Below, in pieces: positions 11,839-22,720 of a stretch of 64,000 bases of DNA. The notes below the pieces were generated by a model. The model did no database searches and was not told where the DNA came from. It saw nothing but the letters and a program-made list of their open reading frames with translations. The DNA is from Euclidia mi (taxonomy: Eukaryota; Arthropoda; Insecta; Lepidoptera; Erebidae). The stretch lies in NCBI GenBank assembly GCA_944739405.2, contig OX123187.2:79468450-79532449 (forward strand), read 5' to 3'. The translations under genes and the position numbers were made by a program. The first letter of the stretch is position 1, and every line of letters starts with the position of its first letter.

Positions 11839-12162
11839 TATTTATATATTATTGTACATATAAACACCTGCATATATTTAGACATATATGTATATATTAT
11901 GTATGTTTGAGGCATATTATGTATTTGAGGTGATATAGTAAGTAGGTACCTAATTCTTAGACACTTAGTATGAAATTGTCCTTTCTCCAAACTTTTATTT
12001 TGTATTCATCTTCCCAATTTTATTTTTGTCCTATGTGTAAATCATTTAATTGCCACAGTGTTTGTTTTTATATAATATGAATTGATACTCAAAAGTGTAA
12101 AATGTACCTGCTATGGAATAAATAGTAAAATGTCGACCGAGCTACTTTTCTAAAAAACCGGG

Positions 12163-12280
12163 AATTGTGAACCGTAACAGGCACCCACAGGACAGGCTTT
12201 GCCTAGTGTGGGGTCGATGGATATCAACAAATTGTATCTATTACTCTTTTGGTAATAAATGTTTTTTTTTTAATAAATCG
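12163..12280 (+). mobile_element. LINE 3' UTR fragment
   Basis: The stretch 'cccacaggacaggctttgcc' through 'ggtaataaatgtttttt' resembles the 3' end of lepidopteran Jockey-type LINEs, from memory. It ends in a T-run and AATAAAT beside the inverted repeat. Confidence 0.4.
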
Positions 12281-12358
12281 GTCTTGGTATTACGTAGATC
12301 TCACAACTTTTTACGATCGCGAGACTTGGTATTTTTGACAAGTATTGTTTTTATGGGA

Positions 12359-13100
12359 AATAACAGTATCATAGAATATATCCAACATGCCATCAACATT
12401 TCTCATTTCGTCAAATCGTTGATTCCAGTCCACCTTATTTATGTGCTGCTTTATACTTTCGTAGTCCACTTTATAAAAATTAGGTATCATGGTTGCGGTA
12501 TAATATGGAAGATAATTGCCATTCAATAAGGATAAAGAAACGTCAAGCGGTGGATGTAGTTTGTCAACCACGGTTAAGGAGGCATGGGATTCAGAAACAC
12601 TGCATGAAGGCACTGTTGACAAGACTAAATCCAAGGTTCGACCGGAGTATTTTTTTATATTATTGTACTGAGTTAAATTACCAACATTAATAAAATCCAA
12701 TAAGCTTTGACACGTTCCCGGTAATGAACTATTATCCACATTCGCGTCCCACTGTATTGTACCCAAGTTAAAATCCCCCATATTGCATTTTGGCATGTCA
12801 GTTGTCTCAAACACATGATTGCAATGCTCAATGAAATGCTCAAGGGTAGATGTGCATACTGGTGGCGGGAGATAAACAGCACAGATGACAATTTGACGTG
12901 ATGTGCGAGAGGTTGGGATGTCGACTGTCACTCAAAGATCCTCATATTTACTTTGCCATTTATCAGTCCGTGACGAGTCAAACTTTTTTGATACAGCTAT
13001 TAGGACCCTCCCACCATCCATGTTAGGTTGGAAGCCTGACGTTTCTCTATCCCTTCTGTAGACTATGAATCTATCATCAAACAGCTCACTACTAAGTATA
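12359..13100 (-). pseudogene. LINE endonuclease, downstream half
   Basis: Minus-strand endonuclease domain. From 13100 inward it reads LSSELFDDRFIVYRRDR, GGRVLIAVSKK, then a TGA at about 12930 where a Trp is expected. It goes on with VICAVYLPPP, MGDFNLGTIQWD (catalytic D-x-N), SGRTLDLVLS (Asp) and a degenerate SHASL where the final SDH-type motif should be. It stops at 12358 where the inverted-repeat element begins, and no RT follows in this orientation. Its upstream half is at 24290-24406, separated by the 11.2-kb insertion. The two halves join in frame across the TATA duplication. Confidence 0.85.
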
Positions 13101-13724
13101 TATGGGCGCAGTGATATGGTTTGTTTAAGTTTTTTATATTGTAGAGGCATAAACGTAGAGCAGAGCCATCTAGATGACTAAATGATAACTAAACGATACC
13201 TAAACCCGGAAGTTAATATTATTTTAATGTAATGTTAAGTAAATAACCAGTAAAATATTAATTGCATTTGCTTGTCATTAATATTATATAAATTGTGTTA
13301 CATTTCTGTATTTACATATATTTCTTAACGCAGTATTGGTGGATATCGTCTTTAATAGTTTGATTTAGCTTTGTCGCCCGCCAACACATTTCGGTAATTT
13401 AATAACTAATTAAATTGATCAAGATGTATTTCGACGCTTTAGCTAAAGTAACTGGAATTCTTTATTGTTTCTTAATTTTAAAGATTAATTGAAAGTTGAT
13501 ACATACGATACTTTAAGTAACGTAATTAAAAGTATAATGTTTTGATACTGAGTAAGTAAAGTTGATGCGACGGCGGGTGGCCATGACACTTTTCATCGCA
13601 CTGTCGTTTGCTGACGTATAGTGAATGAAGAATTCAAGAATACAATGCAGTTTTCAGTAAATTTGTGTGGTTTAATTTGTGGACTCTCTGGGGGTGTCCT
13701 GATGATGGTGGCACGACGCCGAAA
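13101..13724. repeat. 624-bp terminal direct repeat, left copy
   Basis: Begins tatgggcgcagtgatatgg and ends cgccgaaa. By eye it differs from the right copy at about 21 positions (~96.6% identical) with no indel. It is AT-rich and non-coding, with a GC-richer 3' end. The outer edge abuts the LINE endonuclease and the inner edge leads into 13725. Confidence 0.85.
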
Positions 13725-14838
13725 GCAGCGGTGGGATCAGCGCCCCCTAAGAGACATCGAGAAATAACATTTGGCGCGAAAGTAATGGATCTCTTGGCTT
13801 GGCCGCCAATACCAATGATGACCTGAAGACTGATGCGACAAGAACTTGGAAGTCGTGTTAGGCGCTTGTCTACCCTGTTCGGAGACCGCACGGTGGGAGT
13901 TATCGTACGAGCGAGAGCGACTACGCCGGTCACCGGGGTGTGCTGTGGCGCGAACGCTGTTCTGCTTTGAGCTCTACCAGAGGTTACAGATGCGGGTTGT
14001 TGATGCACTGACAGAGGTATTTATCCAGAGCTGATTTGATTAGAGTTTTTGAGAAACATCCTTTAACATTTTATAAATTATGGTGCTGTTTGTTTACATG
14101 ATTACCTATTGCCCCAGTAAGGATTACCAGATAAACATACAGTAAAAATTAAGTAACTGTTGTTTATCCACGTTTGGTACTTAACAGCGCTACTGTGCTT
14201 ATAGTCATGTTATGCCGTCAACCATGTCGGAAAGTTTCTGTATAACTCGACATCAGAGATGGTCACACACTTATTAAGTTGTGTTAAGTGGTTCTACTAA
14301 TGTAATTATTAGTAAATAACAGTATAACTGCCCTTTTCAAGTTGAAGCTCTGATATAGATCCATTGTATAAATTACCTGATTTTCTTTCAGTTTAAATAA
14401 GCTTATTGATGCGCTGAATATGCATTCAATTGATAGTCAATAGGTTATCTCAATGGTAAAACATTAAAACTAATAGGTATTTGTAAAGTTACAAAATAGG
14501 TTTTACTATATATTTGTGGACTCTGTAGGTGCCTACATGATTTCCTTTTAACATAATGTTGAAATGGTTAATGTCAACTTTGAGCTCAAGTTAAGGTAAT
14601 ATAATAGAAGACAATGGAACCCAACATAATTACCTATCTAAATATCTGTCGCTTAATTTTATACCTATATAGAATGATTTGTCCCAACAATGATGATAAG
14701 TCCTTGCTTAACCCAAACTACTGAAGCCAGAAACAGACAGTAGATTCCTTTTTGGACATGGGCACTCACTTAGGTTCTATAATTGTCCACCTCTGAGCAT
14801 TTTAGGTTGAAAGTCTTAAGGCAGGTAACTGCTTACCT
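13725..14838. other. Interior of LTR-like insertion, non-coding
   Basis: 13725-14040 is GC-richer with short overlapping ORFs on both strands that match nothing I know. A motif 'tttggcgcgaaagtaatgg' at ~13772 vaguely resembles primer-binding sites but lies ~48 bp inside the repeat edge. 14041-14838 is AT-rich with nothing recognised. Confidence 0.35.
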
Positions 14839-15065
14839 TAATATATAAAATCCTTGCGTTACTGACTGACTGACAGACACGCTACAGCTGAAACTATTGG
14901 GCGCAGGAAGCTGAAATTTGGCATGTATGTTCCTTGGGGACCGTAAGGGTGCACTAAGAAGGGATTTCCCGAAATTCCCACGGGATTGGCCAAAACGGGT
15001 AAATTAAAAAAGTTGCAGGCGTAGCTGCTAGCGTTCTCTAGTCTTGTATAAATACCAAGCCTTAG
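14839..15065. repeat. Dispersed insect repeat with CTGACTGACTGACAGAC motif
   Basis: Contains a short tandem 'ctgactgactgacagac', then 'gctgaaatttggcatgta' and 'ttccttgggg'. These phrases recur in many insect interspersed repeats. The family was not determined. Confidence 0.45.
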
Positions 15066-16647
15066 TGTTATACTTGGTAAATACAATTTATTTTATTTGT
15101 GAGTTCATTTGCAAAGATAGTGCCATATCTACATATATTCAAGATGACAATCAGTGATAAACTGATAAACCAATAAAATTTACTGCCAACCTTATTGCTT
15201 AGCTCTTGTGGGATACAAGACAGTTAGGAATATGATTATTACAATAGTGATAAGTGGGTTTAAAGAACATGTGAAAATCCATATCTCTTTTCACATTTAG
15301 CAGTATTTATTCTGAGCAAATAAAAGTAGTTGTATGGACTACTCATACTTTTTTAAGTCAGTTATGATTACAGTCAGTTTGAGTTTATTTATTCAGATAA
15401 ACAATAATTAATTGTGTATGAATTAATAAGAATTACATTAATTTCACATGTTAACAGTTTTCAATAAATATTAACATTATTTAGAAAAATCTCCTTAAAT
15501 ATAATGTCAAATAGATATAAACTCACCACCATATTTACTATACACATTAATAAATAATAAAACAAAATAAAAAATTAAAGTTGAATTACCTAATGAAAGA
15601 GTTAATGTGTAGAGAAATCATAAATAAAAACATTTATTTCAGAAAAGAAAGGTCTATTTATATAACTAAAATGTTGAATTCATTATAAAATACCAATATC
15701 TGAATGACTTTAATAACTTTTATATTATGGTTTATTGTAGTAAATTCCTTAACTGAGTGGAATCATTTTTAAAAATAAGAAAGCACTAATCTTGCTCTGA
15801 AATACCGGAGCTTGTTAATTTCTCTTTTATGGCTCAATTGGCAAACAGTTCAACAATTTTACAGCATGCACTATGCCTAAACATATTCAATATTGGATTC
15901 AACTGGTTCTTACATGAGAGTAATAATTATAGCACTAGTATTTTCGAAATCCTTGAATCTGCAACATAGTTTGAAATCATTTCATATTTATGATCATCAT
16001 CCACAGTCTGACTGTTCACAGCTGAACATAGGCCTCTCCTTGTTCTTGCCACATTGTTTTCTTGTTTGATGTGAATAAAACTTATTTTGAATATATTAAG
16101 TTATAACTGTTTTATCCAAACTACAAATGGGTATCCTGATATCTTTAATATTTGATTATCTAGAATGGCACTGTCAGACAGAACCTGAGAAAATTCAGTG
16201 TCTACTGTCATTTGTATTTTACCCAGAGACGAGTAAGAATATAGACTTACAAAGTCGAACAAAAAAATGTGACTCGATAATTCGTTAACATAAATGACAA
16301 AAGATGTCGCTACGCGTATCGAATCGAAAAATAATTAGGGCCAGATGACGCGTGACGTCACTTGTACCCCCGCTTAATGGTACATAACATCACTAGCTGG
16401 CGTTATATTCAATTTACTTGTCTTAAATTTATTAACGTAGACGAAAAACGACAACGTAGGTAGCCCTTGTGCAATGTGCAAGGTCATTCGAGAGTTGAGG
16501 CCCTCAAGGATGCTCAGCCTACCTACTACGGTACTATCAATAATGCTACCGTTCAACTCTTTAATCAATTTTAATTTTCGAATTATGTGCGTGGTTTAAG
16601 TACTTTAAAGTCTAAATTTGCAATGAAATGTTGCACTATATTTTGCT
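15066..16647. other. AT-rich, no gene recognised
   Basis: No coding region. 16001-16070 carries a short piece like the extreme 3' coding end of a lepidopteran LINE (antisense 'gaacataggcctctcc'). The rest shows nothing. Confidence 0.3.
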
Positions 16648-17420
16648 GGTCTGATAACAAAGCTGGCAGATGGCCTCGTAAGCCCACCGAGCTTGGGGTC
16701 GATTGATTTGTTTTGAGGAGCACTTCACACTTAGATGATATCCAGGGTCTGATGATGAAGCTGGAAGGTGGCCACGGTATCTCTGTGATAAAACGACATA
16801 AACCGACCGAATTTGGCCTCGATTAATTTGTCTTGAGGAGCACTTTACACCTAGATGATATCCAGGGTCTGATGATGAAGCTGGGAGGGGGCCACGGCAT
16901 CTCTGTAATAAAATGACATAACCCTACCGAGTTTGGGCTTGATTGATTTGTCTTGAGGAGCACTTTACACCTAGATGATATCCAAGGTCTGATGATGAAG
17001 CTGGGAGGTGGCCACGGCATCTCTGTAATAAAACGACATAACCCGACCGAGTTTGGGCTTGATTGATTTGTCTTGAGGAGCACTTTACACCTAGATGATA
17101 TCCAGGTTCTGATGATGAAGCTGGGAGGTGGCCACGGCATCTCTGTAATAAAACGACAAAACCCGACCGAGTTTAGGCTTGATTGATTTGTCTTGAGGAG
17201 CACTTTACACCTAGATGATATCCAGGGTCTGATGATGAAGCTGGAGGTGGCCACAGCATCTCTGTTATAAAACGACATACTTAAGCCCACCAAGTTTGGG
17301 GTGGATTAATTTGTCTTGGGGAGCTCTTTAGGTACACCTAGATGATATTCGGGGTCTGATGATGAAGCTGGAGGTGGCTACGGCATCTTTGTAATAAAAC
17401 GATGTAACCCTACCGAGTTT
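16648..17420. repeat. Minisatellite, 120-bp unit, about six copies
   Basis: The marker 'gtctgatgatgaagctgg' starts at about 16747, 16867, 16987, 17107 and 17227, exactly 120 bases apart, with degenerate units at each end (16648 and 17354). The four central units are very similar. Because 120 is divisible by three, one antisense frame stays open for 156 codons across the array. This is a by-product and not a protein. An immediately adjacent SINE follows at 17428. Confidence 0.9.
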
Positions 17421-17427
17421 ACCCTAG

Positions 17428-17630
17428 ACGGCCGGTTGGCGTAGCGGGAGTGTAAGCGACGGCTACGTCAAAGGTCGCGGGTTCGATTCCCGCTCAAGTC
17501 AAACATTTGTGTGCATGAATATGGATATTTGTCTTGATCTGGGTGTTTCTATGTATAACATATAAGTATGTATTTACAAAAAAAGTATAACTATAGGTAT
17601 GTATGTTTATCCATTATCTAGTACCCATAG
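17428..17630 (+). mobile_element. tRNA-derived SINE
   Basis: tRNA-like head with an A-box region (ggttggcgtagcggg) and a perfect B box, ggttcgattcc at 17480-17490. A body with 'gtgtgcatgaatatggat' and 'ctgggtgtttctatgtat' follows, and a tail ending 'tatctagtacccatag'. The order matches a SINE common in Lepidoptera. It would be transcribed by RNA polymerase III and mobilised by a LINE. It is not a tRNA gene: the body and 3' half do not fold as one. Confidence 0.8.
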
Positions 17631-17639
17631 TAGGGTCAT

Positions 17640-18077
17640 TTCGCCTGTTCGCATCCATTTAGTGCAGTTGACAAAGGACAATGGGCGGTTTTGGGCGGTC
17701 GGCGGCCATCGATGAATTTAATATCAAATGAAAGTACTAATAATTAGGAACATCTTTTACTATGGGCGTTACGCTGTATTCCATTTAGGAAAAGAAATAT
17801 TTGAATGTCAATATAACCTAATTGTATAGATAAAAGTTTTGTGACACGGTAACACATCATCAATATACCTAATTATATAATAAAGTATCGCACGTGATCT
17901 TTCGTCTGAAGATAGCTCGGCGTTATAAGGCTGAGCACCTAGTACAGGGCGTGTAAAATATTGAAGTGTACCGAGAGCAACAAATAAGACGTCTTAGCGA
18001 ATATATTGAAGAGGAAGAAGTGTGGTTGTTACCCGTTCGAATACAGTCAAGGCACGTAAGACCTAGGACTTATTTAT
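17640..18077. repeat. Possible end of a GCGTCCAC-family element
   Basis: 17641-17720 contains 'caaaggacaatgggc' and 'gcggtcggcggcc'. The reverse complement of about 19775-19825 has a related string in the same order, so the two may be diverged inverted ends. The remainder is unrecognised. Confidence 0.3.
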
Positions 18078-18365
18078 CATCGTCCTAGCGTTATCCCGGT
18101 TGCATCCGAGACTTACGCCTTGAAGCTCAACGTCAGCTTACTAGTCCAAACAGACATGACAGAATATCGGCTTTTCCACAGAAGGATCACTGCAGTCTGA
18201 CCTCCGTAACCCAAAGGTATAGCGATATTTCCATAGCTTAGACCAGTATCAGTTTATTTGAGGCAACCGTATTGACTTTCAAAGATTTTCATTAAAGCCA
18301 AGACCGACGGTATATTCTGCTCTCCGAGGCATGGGGCAAGCGATAATTAACTATTTAATACGTAA
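18078..18365 (-). mobile_element. SINE 3' part, interrupted
   Basis: 'cgtcctagcgttatcccggt' and, further on, 'aagaccgacggtatattctgctctcc' and 'ggggcaagcg' match the 3' and middle parts of the SINE at 60096-60330, with about 130 unmatched bases between them. The promoter end is absent. Confidence 0.45.
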
Positions 18366-18581
18366 GTAAGATCTGGGACTTATTATTCATAGATTATTCC
18401 AAGTTATAGGCGCACGGTCAAATGCTGCGCACATAATTATTATGTGCGTAGTATGGTATATTATATACTTATATGGCTGGGTAAGAAATCAACCCGAAGA
18501 GTTGCGATTAGCAGCAGCAGAATTAACTGGGATTATAGAGGATGAATGAGAGGAACTAGGCTACACAAGGCTTAAAGATAC

Positions 18582-18715
18582 ATACATACATACATAGACT
18601 CACGCCTGTTTCCCCGAAAGGGTAGGCAGTGGCATATTAAACGCCCACTTTTCGCCAATGTTTTGATCCCACGTAATAGGTGGCGAGCCTATTGCCGTTT
18701 ATCGGGATATTTTGT
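18582..18715 (-). mobile_element. SINE tail fragment with (CATA)n
   Basis: (CATA)n, then 'cacgcctgtttccccgaaag', 'ggtaggcag' and 'cccacgtaataggtggcgag', which match the 3' halves of the SINEs at 33092, 57165 and 62014. The promoter end is missing. Confidence 0.6.
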
Positions 18716-18927
18716 TTGCCAGAGCCTCGTCCGTTGATCGGCAGGTGCACCACTTGCAGGTGAGGTTGGCTTGGGACCCTAAGTTCTTGGTGGGAACCCT
18801 ATGCACTTAAAATCATACTTAATTCTTTTTTTAAACCATTATGTTCTTTCATAACTTTATCTACATACAATAATTAATTATGCATTATAATAGCTTATTA
18901 TTTATTGATGATATTATGTTAGTTATA

Positions 18928-19304
18928 TACAGGGTGTAACAAGACCCTTAACGAAAACTGAAATCCTATGTTGTACCAATCAGTACGAACATTTTTTACT
19001 TGGGCACTATACCTGGGAAATTACTGGTTCAGGAGATATTGAGGCTCAAAGTAAGTATGGAATTTTTCTAATTAGGTACAAAATCGATGCATTAAGCCCC
19101 TCATATTTTCTTTAGATGCCCTATAACCCCATGAATATGTAGGTATTACGAGAATTTCACTTGCGCGCTTTTAATTGCAGTTAAAAAAATGTGAATACTC
19201 AAAAAAAAATTGTTTCCCAGCTATTATTTTTGGTTAGTATTACTTGGCATGATGTCCACAACGAGTAGACTTCAGCTTGGTGATGGGTCTTGTGACACTC
19301 TGTA
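18928..19304. mobile_element. MITE with CAGGGTGT inverted ends and TA flanks
   Basis: Terminal inverted repeats CAGGGTGTAACAAGACCC (left, from 18930) and its near reverse complement at 19285-19302, two mismatches in 18, each flanked by TA. It is about 375 bp with no ORF. TA target duplication and CAGGG-type ends are usual for non-autonomous Tc1/mariner elements. It lies within the interior of the LTR-like insertion. Confidence 0.7.
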
Positions 19305-19394
19305 CCCTTATAACCAAATAAAGATTTTATGTTTATAACAAATTGTATTATATATGTAGGTATATTATTTCACATTAGTTACATCTAAATAGTA

Positions 19395-19525
19395 AAATGC
19401 ACCTACCACTTTCATCTCTGCACCACCTTAAGGTTGACAGGTAGAGAATGCCATATGGCATTATGTCCACCGATGTACACTATGTTTGTGCATAAATGAT
19501 TAAATAAAATAAATAAATAAACTAT
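19395..19525 (+). mobile_element. LINE 3' UTR with (AAAT)n tail
   Basis: 'ctctgcaccaccttaaggtt', 'gacaggtagagaatgcc' and 'atggcattatgtccacc' precede an AAATAAATAAATAA tail. The antisense of 51515-51640, the 3' UTR of the intact LINE downstream, shows the same phrases, so this is a 5'-truncated relative. Confidence 0.6.
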
Positions 19526-19774
19526 GCTTACATTAGTAAGCACAGTTACCATACAATTTGATACAGTAATATGTGATATATTATAAAATTACAATCTAAA
19601 TAAGTTGTTTCACTTTCTTTAACACTTTCGTTAGCCAGAGTAGTAAGTAAAACGATTAAAATTTCAAAAATAAAAACGTCTTTTATCTGTTTTAGAAGTA
19701 TACCACAGTGATAACACTTGTCCACAGTAATCGTAGGACTAAAATACACTAATTAATAACAAAATCATTCGTGG

Positions 19775-20521
19775 CCGCGGACCGCCTAGGCTCCATACAA
19801 AAATGCCCATTGTCCTTTGAAGGAGAAAATAAAAATGTAAAAAATTTGTTCCAGCAAATTGATTCAAAGAAAAATTTATGTAATGCGTTCATTATATAGT
19901 CTATTTTAATATTAGCTTTCACTTTTCTTCGAATCTTGTTGTGTTTTTTTTAAATAAACAAGCTTCAAAATTTGGCATTTTGCCCAGTTTGCGTCCAAGA
20001 AATCCAAATTGCGTCCACCTGTGGACCATTTCGCGTCCACCAGCTTAGAGAAGGAATATAAGGGTGATATTGTTAAGCTAATCTAAAGAAAGATTGGCTT
20101 TTTACAATTTCTACATTTAAGATTAAAGTTATAAAAAAGTCCACATTATCATCATTATTAAATCACTCTAAAGAAACTATAAACTATTTATTGTTTTCAA
20201 CATCGATGGAACTTAAAATCAAAGACAAAAAAACTTAACGATAGGTACATGTTGTCCAATATTGTGGTCTTCGGAATAGCATAATTTTTACATAATTTTG
20301 TATTTGTCTTATCGATTTCTTTTCTTTTCACGAATATCACTAAACGCTTGCTTTATTTAATCAATCTTCTGATTTATTTTCTTATCCTTCTTCTTTCTTG
20401 TCTCCTAAGAACTCATTTTGAATAGAAAAATATATGGAATAAAAGAAATTATGCATTTCATTGCACTAAATTCGTAAATATCAGATTTTAAACTCAGTCT
20501 TAATCAAAAATGCATTTTAAA

Positions 20522-20588
<67 letters not shown>

Positions 20589-20897
20589 ATCATTTCTATT
20601 TCATGAAAAAATGGACGCAATTTGCTATAATATTATCCCTTGTAGGTATAGTTTGTGTCCTCATGTGATCGATTATTTTGAGGATTGTATCTTTTATTAG
20701 AACCATTATAATGTGGACGCAAATTGGACATTACATTTGCATACTATTAATGTTAAAATAAACAATATCCTAATTTCTCTCTCATATTTTAATCATATAA
20801 AAATAAACAACTAAAGAAAACATAAATAGACGAGTTCGCGTCCATTGCGGACGCAAAGTGGAAGTTTTATAAATTCGGTATTTTAATTCGCGTCCAC
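19775..20897. repeat. Region with repeated GCGTCCAC / GTGGACGC motifs
   Basis: The octamer family occurs on both strands: 19991, 20011, 20033, 20612 (reverse), 20713 (reverse), 20838, 20848 (reverse) and 20890. Spacing is irregular. No ORF is present. It looks like a non-autonomous DNA element with motif-rich subterminal regions, but boundaries are not defined. Confidence 0.4.
20528..20586. repeat. (TA)n microsatellite
   Basis: About 29 uninterrupted TA dinucleotides. Confidence 0.97.
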
Positions 20898-21029
20898 CTT
20901 ATTATAATTGTTAACTATAAAAAAACATGCTAATTTATATTTCATACTATTCGTATTTTCATTATTAATATCTAGAAACAGCTATGTATCCTAAAGTTCA
21001 CATAAAACAATAAAATACTTACCGTCAAA

Positions 21030-21290
21030 CACGCCGCTGCACACTATTTTTAGGTTTCCGTAGTCTACAAGGAACCCTTATAGTTTCGTCATGTCCGTCC
21101 GTCTGTCCGTCCGCAGCTTAGCTCAAAGACGCCTGGTGCTAGAAAGCTGATATTTGACATGAATATAGACATAACATATTGCAACAAAACTGTAGAATAA
21201 AATTTTTAGAATATAATTGTTAGACTCAAGTGTCCCCCTTCCCCTCTGCCGGCTAAAGTATTAATTTGGAAGAGGTGAAAAAAATCACAA
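21030..21290. repeat. Dispersed 'ggaacccttatagtttcg' repeat
   Basis: Contains 'aaggaacccttatagtttcg', then a gtccgtccgtctgtccgtcc short tandem and 'gaaagctgatatttgac', a very common lepidopteran interspersed repeat. It resembles the element at 45436-46800 in its opposite half. Family not determined. Confidence 0.5.
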
Positions 21291-21397
21291 ATGTGTACTA
21301 CATTTGTGATTTTTTTTATAACGAATTTAAAAGAAAACTAGGCTAAGTAGACATCACTAGTTTATGAGTAATTGTCGGTTAACTGTTGAACGGTTGA

Positions 21398-21692
21398 GCC
21401 GTGTGGTTGACGGCATAGAATACAAATGTCACCACCCCCTATCTTCCCGTGGGTGTCGCAAGAGGCGACTAAGGGATAACACGATGCAAATACCATCTTT
21501 GCGTAGAGACGGAAAACTCGACATCAAACCCTAAACGACTGCCTCGTTGGTCACGCGGCATAAATGTGCGCGTGGGATCGGGACGTCCCGGGTTCAATTC
21601 CTGGGTCGGGCAGTGTTATTGGGTTTTTCTGTCACGAAATTCTCAGTAGCAGCATGGAGTCTGGAAATGTGCCCGGTACGGTAATAGGCTCA
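21398..21692 (+). mobile_element. Composite SINE, 3'-truncated
   Basis: Head module 'gccgtgtggttgacggc' is followed by 'gtcaccaccccctatcttcc', then a tRNA-like unit (about 21540-21612) with a B-box-like gggttcaattcc. The body begins 'gtgttattgggtttttctgt' and ends 'ggtaataggctc'. It is the same family as the fuller copy at 57165-57573, and the last ~110 bp including the tail are missing. Confidence 0.7.
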
Positions 21693-22171
21693 AGTCTCAA
21701 AGGTAAAATATGGCCTCTAACACTGTTGTAGCAAAGCTAACTTACAGACCAATGCACAGGTTGAACATGCCTGATATATAGATACAGCTTAATAGGCCGC
21801 ACCACTTTGCAAGAGTAGAAGTTTATTTCATCTACAGTTACAAAGGTTCATGGAACTAATACTTGGGTGGGAATTGTTGCCCACCACCTGCCTTTTGAGT
21901 GTTACAGGTTGAAGATGACATCCTGGCAGATGACCTGGGTCCTGGACTTAGCGTGAAGAGAGGATGGACGAGCGGTCCTTTACTGATTAATATGTATGGA
22001 TGACGGTGGCCCACCCCTTTGACGTCGGTGGTTTCGTCTGTGGGCTACGCGTACACATGCCGCATGAACGCTGTACTAAGCTGGACCCCAGCACTTCTTG
22101 CTAACCTTTGTTGCTGATCAACATCAACAACTGACTGAGCAGTCGACCGTATGGGCGTATAATCCCTAAAC
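21693..22171. other. No gene recognised
   Basis: Moderately GC-rich text with 'ggtggcccaccccttt' and 'ttgttgctgatcaacatcaa'. It may be original interior sequence of the LTR-like insertion. Nothing coding seen. Confidence 0.25.
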
Positions 22172-22325
22172 TGTATTTTTATGTAACTGTGTTTTATATA
22201 ACTGTGCTCTATATAACCTTGTTTTCTATAACTGTGGCTTATATAAATGTGTTTTATATAAATGTTTTTTATATAAATGTTTTATAGAACTGTGTTGTCC
22301 GGTAACTGTGTTTTTGAAACTGATT
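22172..22325. repeat. Tandem repeat of 'aactgtgttttatat' unit
   Basis: About nine degenerate copies of a 15-18-base unit of the form 'ataactgtgttttatat'. Confidence 0.75.
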
Positions 22326-22395
22326 TTATGACAGTGTTATTGTATTTGTGTTATTTTTCTGTGCTCTTTTAATTGTGATATTGTCATTTTGTTGA

Positions 22396-22720
22396 GGGCT
22401 ATATCCCAGAATGGGTGATGCCGTGTGTTGGCAAGATCCCGTGACGGGTGATGCCGTGTGTTGGCTAGATCCCGTGATGGGTGATGCCGTGTGTTGGCTA
22501 GATCCCGTGATGGGTGATGCCGTGTGTAAACTAGATCCCGTGATGGGTGATGCCTAGATCCCGTGCGTGTGTTGGCTAGATCCCGTAATAGGTGATGCCG
22601 TTTGTGGGCTAGATCCCTATGTCGGTGATGCCACGAGTTGGCTTAGCCTTGGGTGATGCCTGTAGTTTGAAAGGCTAGATCCGAGGTGGATGATGCCTGT
22701 AGTTGGAAGGCTAGACTCGA
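22396..22720. repeat. Minisatellite, 33-bp unit, about nine copies
   Basis: The unit 'ctagatcccgtgatgggtg' + 'atgccgtgtgttgg' is repeated. Central copies are nearly identical, one unit carries an internal rearrangement near 22550, and the last three are diverged ('gatgcctgtagttggaaggc'). Confidence 0.88.

Larger units (their letters stand above)
9685..12358. mobile_element. Terminal-inverted-repeat element carrying a LINE
   Basis: Inverted repeats of about 77 bp of high identity, extending to ~95 bp with mismatches, lie at 9685-9761 and 12282-12358. The outer end begins tcccataaaaacaatacttg and the arm contains caagtctcgcgatcgtaaaa. Between them sit a LINE and a LINE 3' tail. Without those the element would be a few hundred bases, so it is probably a non-autonomous DNA transposon (MITE) that later received insertions. 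No transposase is seen. The right edge abuts a LINE endonuclease fragment. I could not find a matching target duplication. Confidence 0.65.

Noticed and set aside
13725..13800. Primer-binding site next to the left 624-bp repeat
   Set aside because: No match to a tRNA 3' end directly at the repeat edge; the candidate 'tttggcgcgaaag' is about 48 bp away.
16823..17293. 156-codon antisense ORF with four near-identical 40-residue repeats
   Set aside because: It follows from a 120-bp minisatellite unit being divisible by three; no known motif and no start context.
17428..17510. Possible tRNA gene
   Set aside because: The A- and B-box-like promoter is followed by a SINE body; the 3' half does not complete a tRNA.
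16648..22720. CRISPR-like array
   Set aside because: Tandem units have no unique spacers; they are minisatellites in a eukaryotic genome.
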